A stretch of 40,731 bases of DNA from an uncultured Eubacteriales bacterium (lineage in GTDB: Bacteria; Bacillota; Clostridia; Oscillospirales; CAG-272): positions 1 to 40,731 of the forward strand of contig CAKRNO010000015.1 of NCBI GenBank assembly GCA_934371135.1, in the 5' to 3' direction. A program made the translations under genes and the position numbers. Every line of letters starts with the position of its first letter. Within the stretch, counting starts at the first letter, position 1. The notes beneath the pieces are model-generated. The model was not told where the DNA came from and made no database searches. It saw only the letters and a list, made by a program, of their open reading frames with translations. Below, piece after piece: positions 8,068 through 16,345 of this stretch.

Positions 8068-10488
8068 ATGCAGACAAGCCATGAGGGCGGCACGCCGATT
8101 GCCGCCGGTCACGAGGACAAGCCCGGTTTTCTCACGCGGTGCCGCGAGAAGTTCGTCGCGGTGCTCCGTGCCCACGCGGGGCGGGAGCTCCTGCCGCCCG
8201 TCGCCATGTTTCTCCTCGGTCTGTGCCTGGCGCGCACGCCGGTCTTCTTCGGGGCATATCCGCTCGCGCTCGCCCTGCTCTGCGGATCCCGCCGCGGGAC
8301 GATCCCCGTCTTCGTCGGGGCGCTCGCCGGGGCGGCGACGCTGGGGCTGTCGGGGGCGGTGTATGCGGTGGTTTACCTCGTCGCCCTGCTCATCCGCCTG
8401 CTCTTTTCCCTGCCCGGTCTGCGGCTCCATGCCCTGCCGGACAGCCGCGAGGTGTTCTGTGAATACCCGCAGATGCAGGTCGTCGCCGCGGCGGTGACCT
8501 CCGTCGCGACGGCGGTGTACGAGCTCTCCGTCAGCGGCTTCACCTCCGGCGCCGTCCTGTTTTCGCTCATGACGGTGTTCGGGTCGGTCCTGCTCACGCC
8601 CCTCTTTTCCTGGCTGTTCTCCTACGGCATCACGCTCGACGACGTGCTCGGGCGGCAGTCGGTGCGCGTCGCGCCGCACAGCCGGTGGGAAAAGCTGCGT
8701 ATGCAGGCGGGGCTGCTCGCGCTCCTTTTCCTTTTCAGTTATTCTCTCTCCGACAGTTCCCTTTTCGGAGTGAACTTTTCGTATCTTCTGACGGCGGCGA
8801 CGGCATTGTTCATCGCGCGCCGGTTCGGCGCCCTGCGCGGCTGCGTCGTCGGTCTGCTCGTCGGTTTCGGCGGCAGCGCGATCTATGCGCCTGCGTTCGG
8901 GCTCCTGGGGCTCGTCGCCGGGATCCTCTGGCCGCTCGGGGCGGTCTATTCCATGCTGATCGGTGCGGCGGCGGGCATCGGATGGTGCGCGTACGTCGGG
9001 GGGCTGTCCGGCTTCCTCGGGGTCGGACCCGAGATCGCGGTGGCGACGCTGCTCTCCATGCCCATCCTGCCGCGGCTGTACTCGGACGCGATCGCGGGCG
9101 AGGTGAAGGAGGCGCGCGGCGCCGCCGAGGAGGCGGTGCGGCGGGTCGTGGAGCGCGAGGTGGGCGACCACCGGATCGAGCGGCTGGCAGACGCCTTCGG
9201 CGGGCTTGCCAAGACCTTTTCGGAGCGCCCGCTCGCCCCGGACGAAAACCGTTGCTTCCGCCTGTGCGATGAGATCTGTACGCGGTACTGCGACAGCTGC
9301 CCGAGCCGCGTCTCCTGCTGGGACAGCGAGGACCGTCCCGGCGAGCGCGCGCTGCGCATCCTCTCGGGCAGAATGGCGCGGGGCGAGAGCCTGACGCCGG
9401 AGGATCTTCCGACGACGCTCCTCACCGACTGCCCGCACCTCCCGGACCTCATCGGAGAGATGCGCCTCGGCGGGGCACACCTGTGGCAGTCGCACCGCCG
9501 CGCCGTCGGCGCGGATTACCCCTCTCCGGATTACGCCCTGACGGCAGAGCTCCTGCGGGAGGCGAGCGACGCGGAGGGAGAAACGACGCGGCAGGATCTC
9601 ACGCTCGCGTCCAGGATCCGACGGCTCCTCTCCGACATGGGGATACGCCCGGCGGCGGTGTCCGTGACCGGTCAGCGGGTGCGGCGGGTCGTCATCGGGG
9701 CGCAGGACTTCGCCGGTCGCCGCCGCGAGGCGGCAGAGCTCGTCACCAAGCTGGAGGAGATGGTCGGCTGCCGCTTCAGTCAGCCGCGCTTTGAGAGCGC
9801 AGAGGGCGTCGTCACGATGTCCTGCCACACCATCCCGCGCTACGCGCTGGAGGTCTCCTACGTCACCCGCGCCGCGCGCGCCGGGGATGTCTCCGGGGAT
9901 GCGGTCGGCGTGTTCCGCTCGCCGGACGGTTATTCCTACCTCCTGCTCTCGGACGGGATGGGCACCGGCAGGAGCGCCGCCCACACGGCGGGGATGTGTA
10001 CCCTTTTTCTTGAAAAAATGCTCTCCGCGGGCAACTCCAAGGAGACCTCTCTCAAGATGCTCAATCATCTGGTCTCGCTCCGCGAGGACGAGAGCTCCGC
10101 GACGATCGACCTTCTGGAATTCGATACCTGCTACGGCAACGCTTCGTTTGTCAAGAGCGGCGCGGCGGCGTCCTATGTGCGCCGGGACGGCAATCTGTTC
10201 CGCCTGCGCTCCCGCACCATCCCAATCGGTCTCGTGCGGGAGGTCGATGCCGAGAAGCTCCGCTTTGATACCCGCCCGGGCGACCTCATCATCATGCTCT
10301 CCGACGGCGTGAGCCAGACGACCGAGGACGCACCGTGGCTCGTCGAGATGCTCTCGAAGCCGATGGGCGCGAGCCTGGAGGCGGCGGCGAACGCCATTCT
10401 GGAGCGCGCCCTCGCGGAGGGGGCGGGGGATGACCTGACCGTCATCATCGCAAAAGTGTATGAGGTACGCGGAGAACAAGCCCCCTGA
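8068..10488 (+). CDS. spoIIE: stage II sporulation protein E, membrane PP2C phosphatase
   Basis: In sporulating Firmicutes SpoIIE dephosphorylates the anti-anti-sigma factor SpoIIAA at the asymmetric septum and so activates sigma-F in the forespore. The 806-residue protein has about ten hydrophobic segments in residues 40-330, a central regulatory region, a Cys-containing stretch (CDEICTRYCDSCPSRVSCW, near residues 395-415), and a C-terminal PP2C domain. The metal-binding aspartates are visible in LLLSDGMGTG (near 628), IIMLSDGVSQ (near 742) and GAGDDLTVII (near 788). ATG at 8068 has GGAGG 8 bases upstream. Length matches the Bacillus protein (827). The gene stands alone; its last three codons overlap the left arm of a large inverted repeat (10478-10577). 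Its presence argues that the organism forms endospores. Confidence 0.96.
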   Translation: MQTSHEGGTPIAAGHEDKPGFLTRCREKFVAVLRAHAGRELLPPVAMFLLGLCLARTPVFFGAYPLALALLCGSRRGTIPVFVGALAGAATLGLSGAVYAVVYLVALLIRLLFSLPGLRLHALPDSREVFCEYPQMQVVAAAVTSVATAVYELSVSGFTSGAVLFSLMTVFGSVLLTPLFSWLFSYGITLDDVLGRQSVRVAPHSRWEKLRMQAGLLALLFLFSYSLSDSSLFGVNFSYLLTAATALFIARRFGALRGCVVGLLVGFGGSAIYAPAFGLLGLVAGILWPLGAVYSMLIGAAAGIGWCAYVGGLSGFLGVGPEIAVATLLSMPILPRLYSDAIAGEVKEARGAAEEAVRRVVEREVGDHRIERLADAFGGLAKTFSERPLAPDENRCFRLCDEICTRYCDSCPSRVSCWDSEDRPGERALRILSGRMARGESLTPEDLPTTLLTDCPHLPDLIGEMRLGGAHLWQSHRRAVGADYPSPDYALTAELLREASDAEGETTRQDLTLASRIRRLLSDMGIRPAAVSVTGQRVRRVVIGAQDFAGRRREAAELVTKLEEMVGCRFSQPRFESAEGVVTMSCHTIPRYALEVSYVTRAARAGDVSGDAVGVFRSPDGYSYLLLSDGMGTGRSAAHTAGMCTLFLEKMLSAGNSKETSLKMLNHLVSLREDESSATIDLLEFDTCYGNASFVKSGAAASYVRRDGNLFRLRSRTIPIGLVREVDAEKLRFDTRPGDLIIMLSDGVSQTTEDAPWLVEMLSKPMGASLEAAANAILERALAEGAGDDLTVIIAKVYEVRGEQAP

Positions 10489-10577
10489 ATCATTTTAATG
10501 GCAACCGATATTGACTCCTCATCTGTTTAGATGGCAAGCTGTATCGGTTGCCTTTACTTTGAGAGGAACGGGGGCTT
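10478..10577. repeat. hairpin element, copy 1 (GCCCCC/GGCAACCGATA)
   Basis: Nested inverted repeat. Outer arms AAGCCCCC (10478-10485) and GGGGGCTT (10570-10577); inner arms GGCAACCGATA (10500-10510) and TATCGGTTGCC (10542-10552), the latter perfect over 11 bp. It starts inside the last codons of spoIIE and could act as its transcription end, although the T tract is poor. A second copy is at 11208-11299. Confidence 0.75.
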
Positions 10578-10717
10578 TAACCGCGTTCGCACGCTCTGTC
10601 GTACCAAGTACGACGACGTTCGTGTGAACGCGGTTTCTCCATCGCACCTCATACACTTTTAACCGAGACAGCATTTGCTGGCGCAAAGACGCGGAGAACG
10701 CGGGTGTAAATGAACAG

Positions 10718-10750
10718 ATGGGGGCACAAAGTAGTTGCCCCCATTTTTTT
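10718..10750 (+). terminator. Rho-independent terminator
   Basis: Perfect 9-bp stem ATGGGGGCA (10718-10726) / TGCCCCCAT (10736-10744) with a 9-nt loop, running into seven T residues. It is 230 bp beyond the spoIIE stop, so it ends either spoIIE read-through or an unrecognised RNA from 10578-10717. Confidence 0.85.
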
Positions 10751-10827
10751 CGTGTAGGTTACCCATTCTTCGTTTTGCACCCTGAATGGGGGCGACTTCG
10801 TAAAGACCTCATCTTGAAGAAGCGAGA

Positions 10828-10893
10828 ATATTTCCGCACCGCGGAAATATCTTGGCGAACTAACGGTTTCTCTGATGATGAGAAAGGTTTGCC
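10828..10893 (+). repeat. two-hairpin repeat, copy A
   Basis: Hairpin 1 is a perfect 10-bp stem ATATTTCCGC/GCGGAAATAT (10828-10837, 10841-10850) with loop ACC. Hairpin 2 is GGCGAAC (10854-10860) with GTTTGCC (10887-10893), seven pairs including one G-U, closing a 26-nt loop that contains the conserved AACGGTTTCTCTGA. The strand shown is the one on which the conserved loop is read; the true sense strand is unknown. Confidence 0.75.
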
Positions 10894-10963
10894 TGTACAC
10901 CCCCGCTAGCCCCGATCGCGTGCTCTGCCGTACAAGCAAAAGTCATCTTATTTCGACGTGCAC

Positions 10964-11032
10964 GCGTTTCCGCAGATGCGGAAATGCATCAGGCAAACAA
11001 ACGGTTTCTCCGACAAAAGAACGAGGTTTGCC
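10964..11032 (+). repeat. two-hairpin repeat, copy B
   Basis: Hairpin 1: GCGTTTCCGC (10964-10973) with GCGGAAATGC (10978-10987), ten pairs including one G-U, loop AGAT. Linker ATCA. Hairpin 2: GGCAAAC (10992-10998) with GTTTGCC (11026-11032), perfect 7 bp, loop containing AAACGGTTTCTCCGAC. Confidence 0.78.
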
Positions 11033-11132
11033 GGGACGACCGACGTTCACGCGATCAGGGCTTCTCCATCGCCCTATACCGTGTCACGCTACACAAGTCA
11101 AGCACTTGCTGGCGCACAAACAGAAAGAAAAG

Positions 11133-11199
11133 GTATTTTCGCTCGGCGAAAATACATCAGGCAAACCAACGGGTTCTCTGACCAATCACAAGGTTTGCC
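11133..11199 (+). repeat. two-hairpin repeat, copy C
   Basis: Hairpin 1: GTATTTTCGC (11133-11142) / GCGAAAATAC (11146-11155), perfect 10 bp, loop TCG. Linker ATCA. Hairpin 2: GGCAAAC (11160-11166) / GTTTGCC (11193-11199), perfect 7 bp, loop containing CAACGGGTTCTCTGAC. Confidence 0.78.
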
Positions 11200-11207
11200 G
11201 GAACAAC

Positions 11208-11299
11208 GCCCCCTAAATATTTTTTATGGGCAACCGATATTGACTTTTCAAAGATAAACGAAAAGCCGCGTCGGTTGCCAATAAATTTATTTTGGGGGC
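11208..11299. repeat. hairpin element, copy 2 (GCCCCC/GGCAACCGA)
   Basis: Same nested architecture as 10478-10577: outer GCCCCC (11208-11213) / GGGGGC (11294-11299), inner GGCAACCGA (11229-11237) / TCGGTTGCC (11271-11279), and the shared phrase CAACCGATATTGACT. It ends 28 bp beyond the glmS stop and may end glmS transcription. Confidence 0.75.
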
Positions 11300-11327
11300 T
11301 TGCTCTCCGCCCTTATCTCTTGCCTCG

Positions 11328-13118
11328 TCATTCGACGGTCACACTTTTGGCGAGGTTCCTCGGCATATCCGGGTCGAGCCCCCGCTCCGCCGCCACCTCC
11401 AGGGCGAGCAGCTCAAACGCCACCGCCGCCGGCAGGGGCATGAGGGGCTCCGCGATATGCGGCAATGCGAAGCGCGCCGACGCCGGCGCGTCGGCGGTGA
11501 GCGTCTCGTCCGCGAACAGATACACTTCCGCGCCGCGCGCGTGCACCTCCTCGACGCCCGACAGCGTCTTCGCAACCAGGGCAGACTGCGTCGCGAGCGC
11601 AATGACCGGCACGCCCGGGGTCACAAGGCTGATGGTGCCGTGCTTGAGCTCCCCGGCGGGGTACGCCTCGGCGTGCAGATACGAAATCTCCTTAAGCTTC
11701 AGACTCCCCTCCAGGCAAGCGGGATAGTCCGCGCCCCGACCGATGAAGAACGCGCTCTCCGCCCGCGCGATGCTGTGCGCCATGCGGCAGATGCAATCCC
11801 GCTCCGCGAGCACGCGACGGACGGCATCCGGGACCTCCCCGAGCCCCGCGCGCACCTCCCCCGCCGCCGTGCGCCCGCGCTTTGCCGCGGCAATCTCCGC
11901 AAACAGGCGGTACACGGCGACGAGCTGTGCGCAGAACGCCTTGGTGGTCGCGACGGCGATCTCCGGACCCGCCTGCGTATAGAACACCCGGTCGGACTCC
12001 CGCGCGATGGTGGAGCCCACCACGTTGACGATGGAGAGCACATACGCTCCCCGTCGCTTCGCCTCCCGCAGGGCGGCGAGGGTGTCCGCCGTCTCCCCCG
12101 ACTGCGACACGGCGACGACCAGCTCCCGCGGGGAGACGGGCACCGGATGGTAGCGGAACTCCGACGCAACCACCACCCGCACGGGCAGACCCGTGAGCCG
12201 CTCCCCGAAATATGCCCCCGCGAGCCCGACATGGTACGCCGAGCCGCACCCCACAAAGACCACGCCGGAAAGGTCCCCGGCAATCGCGGGCGGCAGGAGC
12301 GTCTCCGCGCACGCGGCGGTATGTGCCACCACCGTGGGGATCTCGTAGATCTCCTTCTCCATAAAGGTCGCGTACCCGCCGCGCTCCGCGGCAGCGGCGT
12401 CCCATGTGACCTCGCGGAAGGTCGGGACCTCACCGGAAAAGGGCAGCGTGACGCCCTCCGGCGTCAGCCGGACGATCTCGTCGGTCGGCGGCTCCCACAC
12501 AAGGCGGGTATGGGGCAGGATCGCCGGGATATCCGAGGCGAGGAACATCTCGCCCTCCCCCTGCCCGACGAGCAGCGGGCTCTCGCGCCGCGCGCCGTAC
12601 AGCACCCCGGGCTCGCAGGCAAAGAGGACCGCGAGCGCGTAGCTCCCCGTGAGACGGGAGAGCGTCCTCCGGAGCGCCTCCGACGGCTCATACCCCTCGG
12701 CAAGATACCGTGCGAGCAGATGGACGATCACCTCCGAATCCGTCTCGGAGGAAAACGCATAGCCGAGCGAGGCGAGCTCCCGCCGCAGCTCCCGCCAGTT
12801 TTCAATGATGCCGTTGTGTACGACGGCGACGCGCCCGCCGCCGTCAAGATGCGGGTGAGCGTTGTGTTCGAGGGGCGCCCCGTGCGTTGCCCAGCGGGTG
12901 TGCCCGATCCCCGTGGTGCCCGGTATTTCGGCTCCTCCCTGACATTTCTCGATGAGCCGCGCGAGCTTCCCCTCCGCGCGGTAGCGCACAATACGCCCGG
13001 CGCCCCCGAGGACGGCGATCCCCGCCGAGTCATACCCGCGGTAGGCGAGCCTCCCGAGCCCCCCGAGCAGGAGCGGCGTCGCGGGGCGCACCCCCGTATA
13101 ACCGATGATGCCGCACAT
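11328..13118 (-). CDS. glmS: glutamine-fructose-6-phosphate aminotransferase (isomerizing)
   Basis: First committed step of amino-sugar synthesis: fructose 6-phosphate plus glutamine gives glucosamine 6-phosphate. The 596-residue protein starts MCGIIGYTG, with Cys2 as the amidotransferase nucleophile after Met removal; GIGHTRWATHG and the glutaminase domain follow, then two SIS domains (SQSGETADTLAAL and the second around IGRGADYPACLEGSLKLKE) and the characteristic C-terminus LAKSVTVE. ATG at 13118 has GGAGG 7-8 bases upstream, and the glmM stop TGA (13122-13120) is separated from it by one base, so translation is probably coupled. Because glmS is buried in an operon there is no room for a glmS ribozyme leader, unlike many Firmicutes. 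An in-frame extension of nine codons upstream is not needed. Confidence 0.97.
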   Translation of the reverse strand: MCGIIGYTGVRPATPLLLGGLGRLAYRGYDSAGIAVLGGAGRIVRYRAEGKLARLIEKCQGGAEIPGTTGIGHTRWATHGAPLEHNAHPHLDGGGRVAVVHNGIIENWRELRRELASLGYAFSSETDSEVIVHLLARYLAEGYEPSEALRRTLSRLTGSYALAVLFACEPGVLYGARRESPLLVGQGEGEMFLASDIPAILPHTRLVWEPPTDEIVRLTPEGVTLPFSGEVPTFREVTWDAAAAERGGYATFMEKEIYEIPTVVAHTAACAETLLPPAIAGDLSGVVFVGCGSAYHVGLAGAYFGERLTGLPVRVVVASEFRYHPVPVSPRELVVAVSQSGETADTLAALREAKRRGAYVLSIVNVVGSTIARESDRVFYTQAGPEIAVATTKAFCAQLVAVYRLFAEIAAAKRGRTAAGEVRAGLGEVPDAVRRVLAERDCICRMAHSIARAESAFFIGRGADYPACLEGSLKLKEISYLHAEAYPAGELKHGTISLVTPGVPVIALATQSALVAKTLSGVEEVHARGAEVYLFADETLTADAPASARFALPHIAEPLMPLPAAVAFELLALEVAAERGLDPDMPRNLAKSVTVE

Positions 13119-13119
13119 A

Positions 13120-14532
13120 TCAGCGCCTCCCCTCCTCTTTGACAATCTCCTCTATCCTGCCGCAGAGCCGCCGCGCGAGCGGCTCCGCCCGCGCCTCGAC
13201 GAGGATCCGCACCACGGGCTCGGTACCGCTGGCGCGCACGAGCACCCTGCCCTCCGCACCGAGCGCCGCCTCTGCGGCGGCGACCGCCTCCGTGACCGAG
13301 GGGCGCAGTACGATCGCCCCGGGCTCCGCCACGCGGACGTTTGCCTGTACCTCCGGATACGGCACATACGGCGCCGTCAGCGCCGAGAGCGGGCTCTCCC
13401 GCTCCAGCATCACGCGCAGCACCTCCAGCGCCGTAAGCAGTCCGTCTCCCGTCGTCTGGTATTTGGAAAAAATGATGTGCCCGGACGGCTCTCCGCCGAG
13501 GCACCAGCCGCGCGCCATCATTTCCGCATACACATATTTGTCCCCGACGGCGGTCCGCACAAGCGGGATGCCCTCCCGCCCCAGCGCCTCGGCGAGCCCC
13601 TCGTTCGCCATCACGGTGGAGACGATGCCGCCCCGGAGCGAGCCCTCCCGCTTCATGTGTGTCCCGACGGCGTAGAGAATTGCCGCGCCGTCCGTGATGG
13701 CGCCGCGCTCATCCACCGCGATACAGCGGTCGGCGTCGCCGTCAAAGGCAAAGCCGATGTCCAGCGACCGGTCGCGTACCAGCCGCGCGAGCCCCTCGGG
13801 GGCGGTCGAGCCGCAGGCGAGATTGATATTCGTCCCGTTCGGGTCGGTGCCGAGGGTATGCGTCGTCGCGCCGAGCGCGTCAAACACCTCCCGCGCGATG
13901 GAAAACGCACTGCCATTCGCGCAGTCGAGCCCGATCTTCATCCCGCGGAGCGAGTAGGTCGCGTGTGAGAGCAGACAGCCGATGTAGCGGTTGCGCCCCG
14001 CCGCATAATCGACCGTCCGTCCGACCGCCTCCCCGCGCGCGGCGGGGAGCTCCGTGTATTCCCGACCGAAAAGCGTCACCGCCCCGTCGAGATAATCCTC
14101 CGCGGCGGCGAGCACCCCGCCGTCCTCCTTCTCCCCCGCGCGGTTCATGACCTTGATGCCGTTGTCGGTATAGGGGTTATGGCTCGCGGAGATCATGATC
14201 CCCCCGTCAAAGCCGTCGCTCCGCGTCACGAAAGAGACGGACGGGGTCGTGGTCACATGGAGCAGATAGGCGTCCGCCCCGGACGCCGCGAGCCCGGCGG
14301 CGACGGCGTATTCGAGCATATACCCGGAGCGGCGGGTATCCTTACCGACCGCGACCCGCGGGCGATAGGCGGCGTTGCCGCGCCGCCGCATGACCTCCCC
14401 GTAATAAAAACCGAGGAAGCGACCGAGGCGGAACGCCCGCTCCGCCGTGAGACCGGCGCCCGCCTCCCCGCGATAGCCGTCCGTACCGAAGTAACGCCCG
14501 GCACTCCCCCGTTTTTTCTCTGTCTCTCCCAT
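13120..14532 (-). CDS. glmM: phosphoglucosamine mutase
   Basis: Converts glucosamine 6-phosphate to glucosamine 1-phosphate, the step after GlmS. The 470-residue protein has the four usual parts: an N-terminal FGTDGYRG, the phosphoserine loop SASHNPYTDNG with catalytic Ser117, the Mg-binding FDGDADR near residue 264, the sugar-binding loop GGEPSGHI, and the C-terminal phosphate-binding RASGTEPVVRI. ATG at 14532 is preceded by GGGGGAGG and is one base after the TGA of the upstream gene (14536-14534). Most GlmM proteins read GTDGVRG and EQSGH; the changes here are modest, so a broader phosphohexomutase activity cannot be excluded, but the linkage to glmS supports the call. Confidence 0.94.
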   Translation of the reverse strand: MGETEKKRGSAGRYFGTDGYRGEAGAGLTAERAFRLGRFLGFYYGEVMRRRGNAAYRPRVAVGKDTRRSGYMLEYAVAAGLAASGADAYLLHVTTTPSVSFVTRSDGFDGGIMISASHNPYTDNGIKVMNRAGEKEDGGVLAAAEDYLDGAVTLFGREYTELPAARGEAVGRTVDYAAGRNRYIGCLLSHATYSLRGMKIGLDCANGSAFSIAREVFDALGATTHTLGTDPNGTNINLACGSTAPEGLARLVRDRSLDIGFAFDGDADRCIAVDERGAITDGAAILYAVGTHMKREGSLRGGIVSTVMANEGLAEALGREGIPLVRTAVGDKYVYAEMMARGWCLGGEPSGHIIFSKYQTTGDGLLTALEVLRVMLERESPLSALTAPYVPYPEVQANVRVAEPGAIVLRPSVTEAVAAAEAALGAEGRVLVRASGTEPVVRILVEARAEPLARRLCGRIEEIVKEEGRR

Positions 14533-14533
14533 G

Positions 14534-15181
14534 TCAGCCTCCCCCGACCCCGCCGAGGCGGCTGTTCGCAGGGTGCGCGCCGCGCACCGACGCGAGCGGG
14601 TACACGATGCTCCCGCGCCCGAGCAGGGTCCCCGGGTTGAGCACCGCGTGGCACCCGATCTCGCACCCGTCCCCGATGATGGCGCCGAGCTTCCGCCGCT
14701 TGGTGGAGACCGGCGGAGCGGTCCGCAGGACGACGGGCGCGCCGTCGCACCGCACGTTGGAGAGCACGGCACCCGCTCCGAGATGCACCCCGTAGCCGAG
14801 GATGCTGTCCCCGACGTAATTGAAGTGGGGCACCTTCACACCGTCAAAAAGAATGGCGTTTTTGATTTCGGTCGAGTTACCGATCACGCAGCCTCGCCCG
14901 ATCAGGGCGGAGCCGCGGATATAGGCGCCGCTCCGTATTTCGCTCCCCCCGCCGACGATGCAGGGAGGGAGGAGGGTTGCGCTCGGCGCGATGCGCACGT
15001 CCTTCGCCACAAACACCCCGGGCGAGATCTCGGTATATTCGTCCCGGGAGAGCTGTTGCCCCCACATACGGATGAGGTCGGAGAGGTCCGCGAGGATCTC
15101 CCAGGGGTGCTCGCCCGCGAGTACCTCCGCCGCCATCGTGTGGGACAGGTCAAACCATTGTTCACTGTAAAACTCCGTCAT
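14534..15181 (-). CDS. GlmU C-terminal-like left-handed beta-helix acyltransferase
   Basis: A 215-residue protein, mostly hexapeptide repeats (IAPSATLLPPCIVGGGSEI and later turns) that form a left-handed beta-helix. The segment NSTEIKNAILFDGVKVPHFN followed by YVGD matches the acetyltransferase half of GlmU, including the His (residue 119) equivalent to its catalytic base. The N-terminal uridyltransferase half of GlmU is absent; residues 1-50 are a short helical lead. Leading an operon with glmM and glmS, it probably acetylates glucosamine 1-phosphate, with UTP transfer done by another protein; nucleotidyltransferase labels used for such short homologues would then be misleading. ATG at 15181 has GAGGTGA upstream. 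A TATACT at 15203-15198 is a possible -10, with no clear -35. Confidence 0.8.
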   Translation of the reverse strand: MTEFYSEQWFDLSHTMAAEVLAGEHPWEILADLSDLIRMWGQQLSRDEYTEISPGVFVAKDVRIAPSATLLPPCIVGGGSEIRSGAYIRGSALIGRGCVIGNSTEIKNAILFDGVKVPHFNYVGDSILGYGVHLGAGAVLSNVRCDGAPVVLRTAPPVSTKRRKLGAIIGDGCEIGCHAVLNPGTLLGRGSIVYPLASVRGAHPANSRLGGVGGG

Positions 15182-15230
15182 GAAATCACCTCGCGACAGT
15201 ATATGCCGCCCCCCGCCCCCGTGACCGGGG

Positions 15231-15270
15231 CAAAAGAAAAAGGACCCCCGCGGCAAACGCCGCGGGGGTC
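15231..15270 (-). terminator. Rho-independent terminator of the fur-exporter operon
   Basis: Perfect 12-bp stem GACCCCCGCGGC (15243-15254) / GCCGCGGGGGTC (15259-15270), loop AAAC. Read on the minus strand it is followed by CTTTTTCTTTTG. It lies 36 bp beyond the exporter stop and upstream of the amino-sugar operon, separating the two. Confidence 0.92.
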
Positions 15271-15305
15271 TTCATGGCGGGCGGATATCGCGCGGGCAGG
15301 GCCCG

Positions 15306-16343
15306 TCAGGCGAACTTCAGCCCGAGGAAATCGAGATGGAGCGCATCGATGAGCACCCCCGTGAGGGCGCCCATGAGATAGAGGACGGCGACCACGACGA
15401 CGGTCTGCCGGACCGGGCGGTTGAGGCGGCAGAGGATGAGCACGCCGACCCCGGCGCCCGTGAGCAGGCCCGCATAGAGCGCGCCGAGCGAGAGCGCACC
15501 GGCGAGGTACAGCTCGGTGATCGCGATGGAGGAAGCGCAGCTCGGGATGAGCCCGACGAGCGACGCGATGAAGCAGGAGAGCGGCCCGCGCCCGGCGAGG
15601 AAAGCGGTCAGCACATCATCGCCGACAAAATGAAAGACCAGGTTGAGCGTGAGCGAGAAAATCAGGAGGAACACGCCGATGCGCACCGTGTGCCGCAGGG
15701 CAGAGCGCAGAATCCCGTCCTCGCAGTGACAGCCTGCCTGCTCGCAGAGCTCATGGATGCGCCCGACCTCGCCCCCGTGGCAGTGCTCGTGCGACCCGGC
15801 GGCGTGGAGCTCGTGCGCCGTGCCGGGGTCATCTGCGTGCGCGTCGGCGGACGCCTCCCCGTGCCCGTGTGCCGTGTCGTGTCCGTGCGCCTGCGCGGCG
15901 CGGCGGAACAGCCGCATCACGAGATCTGTCAGCATCCCGAGGAGGGTACCGATCACGAGCTTACCGCCGAGCACGCGGAGGATGCTCCACGGCGCAAAGT
16001 CGCCGCTGAACGACGCGGTCAGCATGATGATGAACATCTCGTCCGAGGTGGCGAGAAAAACGGCATACAGGGTCCCGAGCGAGATGACGCGCCCGGCATA
16101 CAGCCCCGCGGCGGCGGCGGAAAAGCCGCACTGCGGCACACAGCCGAGCAACGCCCCCGCAGCCGGTGCAAAAGGACCCGCCTTGGCAATGATGTGCTGC
16201 GTTCGTTCCCCCATGCGGTGCTCCATCCACTCCATGAGCAGATAGGAGAGGAACAGCACGGCAATGACCGGCAGAAATTCCAGCAGCGTATCCAAGAGCA
16301 CATATCCGAGGTTCCCGCCCGGATGTGCGTGTAATGTAAACAT
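15306..16343 (-). CDS. putative heavy-metal exporter with His-rich loop (ArsP_2/DUF2899-like)
   Basis: A 345-residue membrane protein with about ten hydrophobic segments in two related halves. Each half has a Pro/Cys/Ser motif inside a membrane segment (GCVPQCGFSAAAAGLYAG and IPSCASSIAITELYLAG), the signature I associate with the putative 10-TM metal exporter family. Between the halves, about residues 148-210 are cytosolic or external and extremely His-rich (AHGHDTAHGHGE, HAAGSHEHCHGG, HELCEQAGCHCED), suggesting Zn, Mn or similar metal binding. I prefer ATG at 16343 because it is 7 bases after a GGGGGG ribosome site; an ATG two codons upstream (16349) overlaps the fur stop. Cotranscription with the Fur-family gene implies metal-controlled efflux. 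The metal is unknown. Confidence 0.8.
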   Translation of the reverse strand: MFTLHAHPGGNLGYVLLDTLLEFLPVIAVLFLSYLLMEWMEHRMGERTQHIIAKAGPFAPAAGALLGCVPQCGFSAAAAGLYAGRVISLGTLYAVFLATSDEMFIIMLTASFSGDFAPWSILRVLGGKLVIGTLLGMLTDLVMRLFRRAAQAHGHDTAHGHGEASADAHADDPGTAHELHAAGSHEHCHGGEVGRIHELCEQAGCHCEDGILRSALRHTVRIGVFLLIFSLTLNLVFHFVGDDVLTAFLAGRGPLSCFIASLVGLIPSCASSIAITELYLAGALSLGALYAGLLTGAGVGVLILCRLNRPVRQTVVVVAVLYLMGALTGVLIDALHLDFLGLKFA

Positions 16344-16345
16344 AA

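Larger units (their letters stand above)
10489..11327. other. hairpin-rich intergenic region between convergent spoIIE and glmS
   Basis: 839 bp with no supported gene, bracketed by two copies of the GCCCCC/GGCAACCGATA hairpin element. Between them lie a long imperfect hairpin at 10579-10635 (15-bp outer stem, with an inner GTCGTAC/GTACGAC stem at 10598-10614), a Rho-independent terminator at 10718-10750, a CCCATTC/GAATGGG stem at 10762-10790, and three copies of a two-hairpin repeat. Short phrases such as TTCTCCATCGC and TTGCTGGCGCA also repeat, so the region seems built from duplicated structured modules. Confidence 0.75.

Noticed and set aside
7918..10479. 853-codon minus-strand open frame antisense to spoIIE
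   Set aside because: SpoIIE has all three catalytic Asp motifs and a good ribosome site on the other strand; the antisense product is charged low-complexity sequence.
13120..13125. glmS ribozyme
   Set aside because: glmS begins one base after the glmM stop, so no leader exists to hold the ribozyme.
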